Assembly: GCA_018894105.1 (NCBI GenBank) | Contig: CM032131.1 | Location: 6,412,501-6,476,500 of the forward strand | DNA from: Jacaranda mimosifolia | Lineage: Eukaryota > Streptophyta > Magnoliopsida > Lamiales > Bignoniaceae | Direction of reading: 5' to 3' | DNA: 64,000 bases | Part shown: piece after piece, positions 60,256 to 64,000 of the stretch | How positions within the stretch are numbered: the stretch's first letter is position 1 | How the letters are laid out: the number at the start of each line of letters is the position of its first letter | Notes under the pieces: model-generated | The model's database searches: none | What the model saw: only the letters and a program-made list of their open reading frames with translations | Told to the model about the DNA's origin: nothing | Translations under genes and position numbers: made by a program

Positions 60256-62804
60256 ATAAGACCTTTGTTTTTTTAACATTTCTTGTTGGTTTAATTGTTG
60301 GTGTCTTTGATGGGCTTGTCCCTCAGCCGTCCAAGAATGAAGTCAACAAGTCCAGCAAACATCCGTGTGACCCCTACCTTTTCACCAAATGTCACCCTAA
60401 ACGCGTTTATTACAACACTATTGAGATTTGAACCTTCTCTTTGACTTTTTAAGGTGCCTTGAGATTTGTACTACGCAACATATATATCTATGGATGTGAG
60501 TTGTTTCATCAACTTGCTTTGAGATAGAATATATAGATACAATTCAACTAGCACCAAACAAACCCTATTAAATCCCATTATCCCTCACACATTTATTAAG
60601 AAAAACCATCACTTTTGACCTCCCAAAAATATCACCAACAATCAATGCATTTTGTGAATGTGTGTTAGTATGTCTTAAGTTAGACAAAATCTTAGAATAT
60701 TACGAACTAGATTTGATCAAACCCAACTAATCACTCTCTGTGTGTAATTGGGTTGGGTTTAGCCAAATTTATCCGGACAAAAATTGAGAAGATTTAAGTG
60801 AAAAGTTGTATCTTACTATAAATTTTGCATTGACTAGAGGCCGGGGTCCCTATGTACGTACATAAAGTCTTAGTGTCCGTTTGATTTTGTTTACAAAGCC
60901 CCTTTTCATTTTCTTTTGAAAATGAAAACAGAAAACTATCAACTTTTTTCATATTTTTATAGATATTTTTATTTTCAACACATTTTTTCAAACACATTAT
61001 TACACTATTTCTCTTTCCATTTTCACTTTTCATTTTCTCCTACTCATATTTGCACGATTTTTAATACAAAAATACTATATTTTTCAAATTCAACTCATTT
61101 TCAATTCTATATAATCATTACATTTTAAATAAAACCTACAAACAATATTTTATTTTTAAAAACACATTTATAACTAACTTTTCGCTATTCCTTTTCACCA
61201 CCAGAAAATGAAAATGCTTTCAAAAACAAATCCAAACGGCCCCTTATGAAAATGATGGAAGAATAAAGTGCAGGCAAAAGATGTAGAAAAAACAAACTGG
61301 AGAGAGTGAATCTTGTAAATGCATGCACTAACCTCTGAGCATGTTGTAATGGAGTATTTGTTTGCAATGATGATAAGGATGGTGGTCGTGGTGGAGCTGC
61401 TAATGGGGTAAACATAGTGCAAGGACTACTAATAATACCAACAGCCTTTTCATCTTCGACCTCTGTCCTATGCAATTTCAACCCAATATCTGTCTGCCCT
61501 TGAGCTGCAAAATTGATAGCCATGGAGCCAATATTGCATATGCTTTATCAGACACTCAGGTAAAATAATTCATATGCGTTATTACAAGTCAGTCCATGAT
61601 GTTCAGAACAAACTGATGGAAAATTTTGTCGCCCCAAAATCATCAACCAGGCACAAACAAAGAGAATAATAGAAGTGGGATGCCAAAATGGGACCTTTTT
61701 GGAGGGGGGGAATCCAAATTACCTGTTCCCTTGTCAGTGCTCTTCACTGTTCTATACATCTGCATGAATACCCACAAGAAAATAAAAAAGAGATTGTAAG
61801 AAAAAAACAGGTCCACTTTTTTGCTAAGATTATTAACATTTCTAGGGAAGATGCCCTTTTGTCCTAATCCTTTTGTACTCAAAAATATACCCACCTCACA
61901 AGACTCAAACAGTACATAAAAGTAAAGCACTTATCATAGCCAACAAGAAGTATGAAAGAAAAGGGGAAAAGAACATGAAATGGAGAGGGGAAAAGAGCTG
62001 CATATTTGCAATATTAACCCAATCAAAAAAATTTAATACAAAAAAAGAAAAAAAAAGAAAAAGTAAAACTGATTCAGCTCAGGATGCCCACCTGCAAATG
62101 ACTCTTCACGTGAGCTAGGGTTAGATCCTTCACATTCATCAACTCTAGTACAGACTTCGGTGTTGCTCCTGTAACATTTATCAAGAAACCAAAACAGACA
62201 GTTTTTGTCATCCCATTTTCCCCCCGAAAAGAATGGATATAAAATACCTTTTCAGACAGTAAAGAATCCTACAACATAACCATATTTTCTGTAAACTAAA
62301 ACCTTTTAAAAGCCAAAGTCAGTTTCACATACGTTCATGGCCACCAAGTAGCTGAACTGCGTGAACAAAATGGGCATGAAGAGTGGAAGTCCATCTCATT
62401 CTTGGCGCTCGAACGCTTCTTTTAACCCCACTCATAACTCTTGAAGTTCTTTTGAACTCCCGGCCGCTGTATATCTGAGGCTGATAATGCTGATAGTGCC
62501 TTGGCATTTGGACAGGTATAGGATTCAATCTTCCCATTTCAAACCCTAAACTCAAAGTGGGCTCAACAAGTGGGTTACTAAAACTCTTTTCCCCATTGAA
62601 AAATCCATTTTCATGGCTCAAATCGCTTCCACTGCTGGCGGAATCAGTGGTGGAGCTCCGATCAGCGCTGCAGTAAGGCATTTTGATCAGCCCATTGTCA
62701 TATGCTATTTCTTTGTGCTGGCAGGCTGATACTGAGGGTGGACTGATCTGTAAAGAGAGATCAGGCATGGCTGAGCCAGTAGTGCTTGAGCTAAAATACA
62801 TCAT
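59015..62804 (-). CDS. KAN4: KANADI4/ABERRANT TESTA SHAPE-type GARP transcription factor, six exons
   Basis: A nuclear MYB-like GARP DNA-binding regulator. Arabidopsis KAN4/ATS sets abaxial identity and separates the ovule integuments. Exons on the minus strand: 62804-62333, 62168-62092, 61759-61723, 61504-61333, 59413-59317, 59182-59015. All introns are GT-AG, the frame stays open, and the total is 1023 bp (340 aa). An N-terminal EAR-like DLSLQI is at residues 15-20; SDLSHENGFFN at about 60-70 and QPQIY before the domain are typical of this subgroup. The GARP domain covers about 130-189: RAPRMRWTSTLHAHF, LLGGHERATPKSVLEL and SHLQMYRTVK. The C-terminal signature DLEFTLGRPSW and final LLRC match ATS orthologues rather than KAN1-3. 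Intron 4 (1919 bp) is the largest and holds a (GT)n tract. The gene appears intact; exon 3 is only 37 bp, so check it with RNA. Confidence 0.92.
60219..60251. repeat. (GT)n microsatellite in KANADI4 intron 4
   Basis: About 16 uninterrupted GT units lie in the 1.9-kb fourth intron. Such a tract is likely to vary in length between individuals. Confidence 0.95.
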
Positions 62805-63351
62805 TTGTGGGCAGAATAAAGAACTGAAACAGTTCAGTCAACAGAGAGAGAAAGAGAGACAATAGGGGAAAAAAGTTGAGACTTTGGAAAGAGGGAAAAA
62901 TGAAATGGAAAGCCCAAAAAGTAAAGGGAGTTGGATTGTGATTATATCATGAGTACCTTATGATTTGCATGGTTCTTGAGAGAGAAAGAGAGAGGGACTA
63001 GTAGGCTTTTTGGGTAGCTTAAATATATAGAGTAGGGCTGATAAAAAATTGAACAGAGAGTTAAAAGAGTTGCAGAAACTAGGACTACTTTTGCTGAAAA
63101 ATGCTGAAAAAGGGGGTGTTTTAGGGGGATGAAGCTATGAGAAAGAAAAAGTTTGTGAAAAGGGAAGTTATGTATTTAAGGATGCAGAAGAATCGGACTT
63201 TTGCTTCAATTCAGAGAGTAAAAAGGGTTTTGGGGGGAGATGGAAAAGGAGGTGCGGTGTAGATATAATGGAGCTGGTTTCTGCAGGGAAGAATGGTTGG
63301 TTTTCGAGAAAACAAAAGAGGTACTGTTTCTTTACATGGAATATTGGAAAT
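62805..63351 (-). promoter_or_regulatory. 5' region of KANADI4
   Basis: On the minus strand, the DNA just upstream of the ATG is rich in CT runs (62840-62870, 62975-62995: TCTCTCTTTCTCTCTC), a common leader feature of plant developmental genes. A TATA-like CTATATATTT lies at about 63021-63030 (complement), about 220 bp from the ATG, so the 5' UTR may be near 190 bases. There is no other gene upstream within the window. Confidence 0.5.
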
Positions 63352-63369
63352 CCCCCCCCCCCCCCCCCC
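63352..63369. repeat. Run of 18 C
   Basis: An unbroken C tract (G tract on the KANADI4 sense strand) lies about 550 bp upstream of the KANADI4 ATG. Long G-tracts can form quadruplexes; they are also error-prone in sequencing, so its length is uncertain. Confidence 0.9.
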
Positions 63370-64000
63370 ATCTCTAATAATTAATAAGTTGATGGATGGT
63401 GACCCAGGCCAGGGCCCTTTTTTTAATTTTCCATTATTCCATACTCTTTTTGTTTCTATATATCAGGCATTCATTTATTTTTGGGTTCTGTGTGTTCCAG
63501 AGTAGGAATATTCACAATTATTGTGATGAGGGTTTTGGCCAAAATATCAATCTTTATGATCATCTTCACCGGTGTAGTGTTTTCTTGATCATCATGGGTG
63601 AGGTTGCAAGCTAAATTTGAGGGCATGGATATAACTAGTAGAAGTAGTGTTTCAATAAAAGTAATTTATAAAGTACATTACTCACTAAATAATTTTCATA
63701 GTTATAATGGATTTATTTTATTTGGATTAAATTGATCTAACTCGATTCAATTTAATTTGGTTGCACGGCCAATTCTAATAGTTATTTTATTTTCTAGCAT
63801 CATAAATTGAGAGTCTACAATACATCACGACACAAAACACTAGCTATCAATCTCCCAATTCATAATTTACAGTTATAATTTACTTAGCTATCGAGGCTAA
63901 ACTACCTATTTATCTATAATTTACCTATTTTTTGAACTTTCTGTTCTTTGACTATTTTATTGATTTGAGTATTGAGAACTTTTATTGCGGGCGACCACAA
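63370..64000. other. Upstream flank of KANADI4
   Basis: No gene or repeat recognised; moderately AT-rich DNA that may hold distal promoter elements of KANADI4. Open stretches here are short and lack any motif. Confidence 0.5.

Overview
The window is nuclear DNA of a flowering plant, most likely a eudicot. It is AT-rich, its genes have GT-AG introns, and transposable elements outnumber genes. I support only three host protein genes: two tandem GH17 endo-1,3-beta-glucanases (PR-2 type) on the + strand (7540-8705 and 14531-15726), and a six-exon KANADI4/ABERRANT TESTA SHAPE-type GARP transcription factor on the - strand (62804 down to 59015). I rebuilt splice sites and frames by hand for all three, and each gives one uninterrupted protein. 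I recognised no tRNA, rRNA or CRISPR.

Region by region. 0-5 kb: decayed Ty3/gypsy DNA and a Mutator-like MITE with a perfect 10-bp target duplication. 5-16 kb: the glucanase pair, separated by a gag-only gypsy remnant and simple tandem repeats; a 90-bp foldback MITE lies just 3' of copy 2. 16.9-22.0 kb: a complete, young Ty1/copia element (292-bp LTRs differing at one base, TSD CATAG) whose single reading frame is broken by two TAG codons. 22-33 kb: AT-rich flank, a pol-deleted copia remnant, a TRIM fragment, a 1.49-kb CACTA element (TSD ATG), and a stretch resembling the glucanase upstream DNA but without a glucanase (a probable third, lost unit). 33.4-37.1 kb: a gypsy LTR carrying a TRIM with five LTRs, moved as one block (TSD GGTTC).

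40.07-56.61 kb: what I read as one 16.5-kb CACTA-type transposon (TSD ATT), inserted into the reverse-transcriptase region of a minus-strand gypsy element whose reading resumes on the other side. It has collected a captured exon of a CtpA-type processing peptidase, a 192-bp tandem array, two hAT-type elements, about 2.2 kb of organelle-like (probably mitochondrial) DNA with a 194-bp inverted repeat, and two Mutator-like elements, one a giant foldback. 57-64 kb: the KANADI4 gene and its promoter.

How the genes work together: the two glucanases are a duplicated defence or wall-remodelling pair that look specialised. By hand count copy 2 has shifted by more than 20 negative charges, and its proximal promoter lacks a block that carries a W-box in copy 1. 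The KANADI gene is functionally unrelated. I found no undescribed enzymatic system; the most unusual content is the nested transposon and the five-LTR TRIM.
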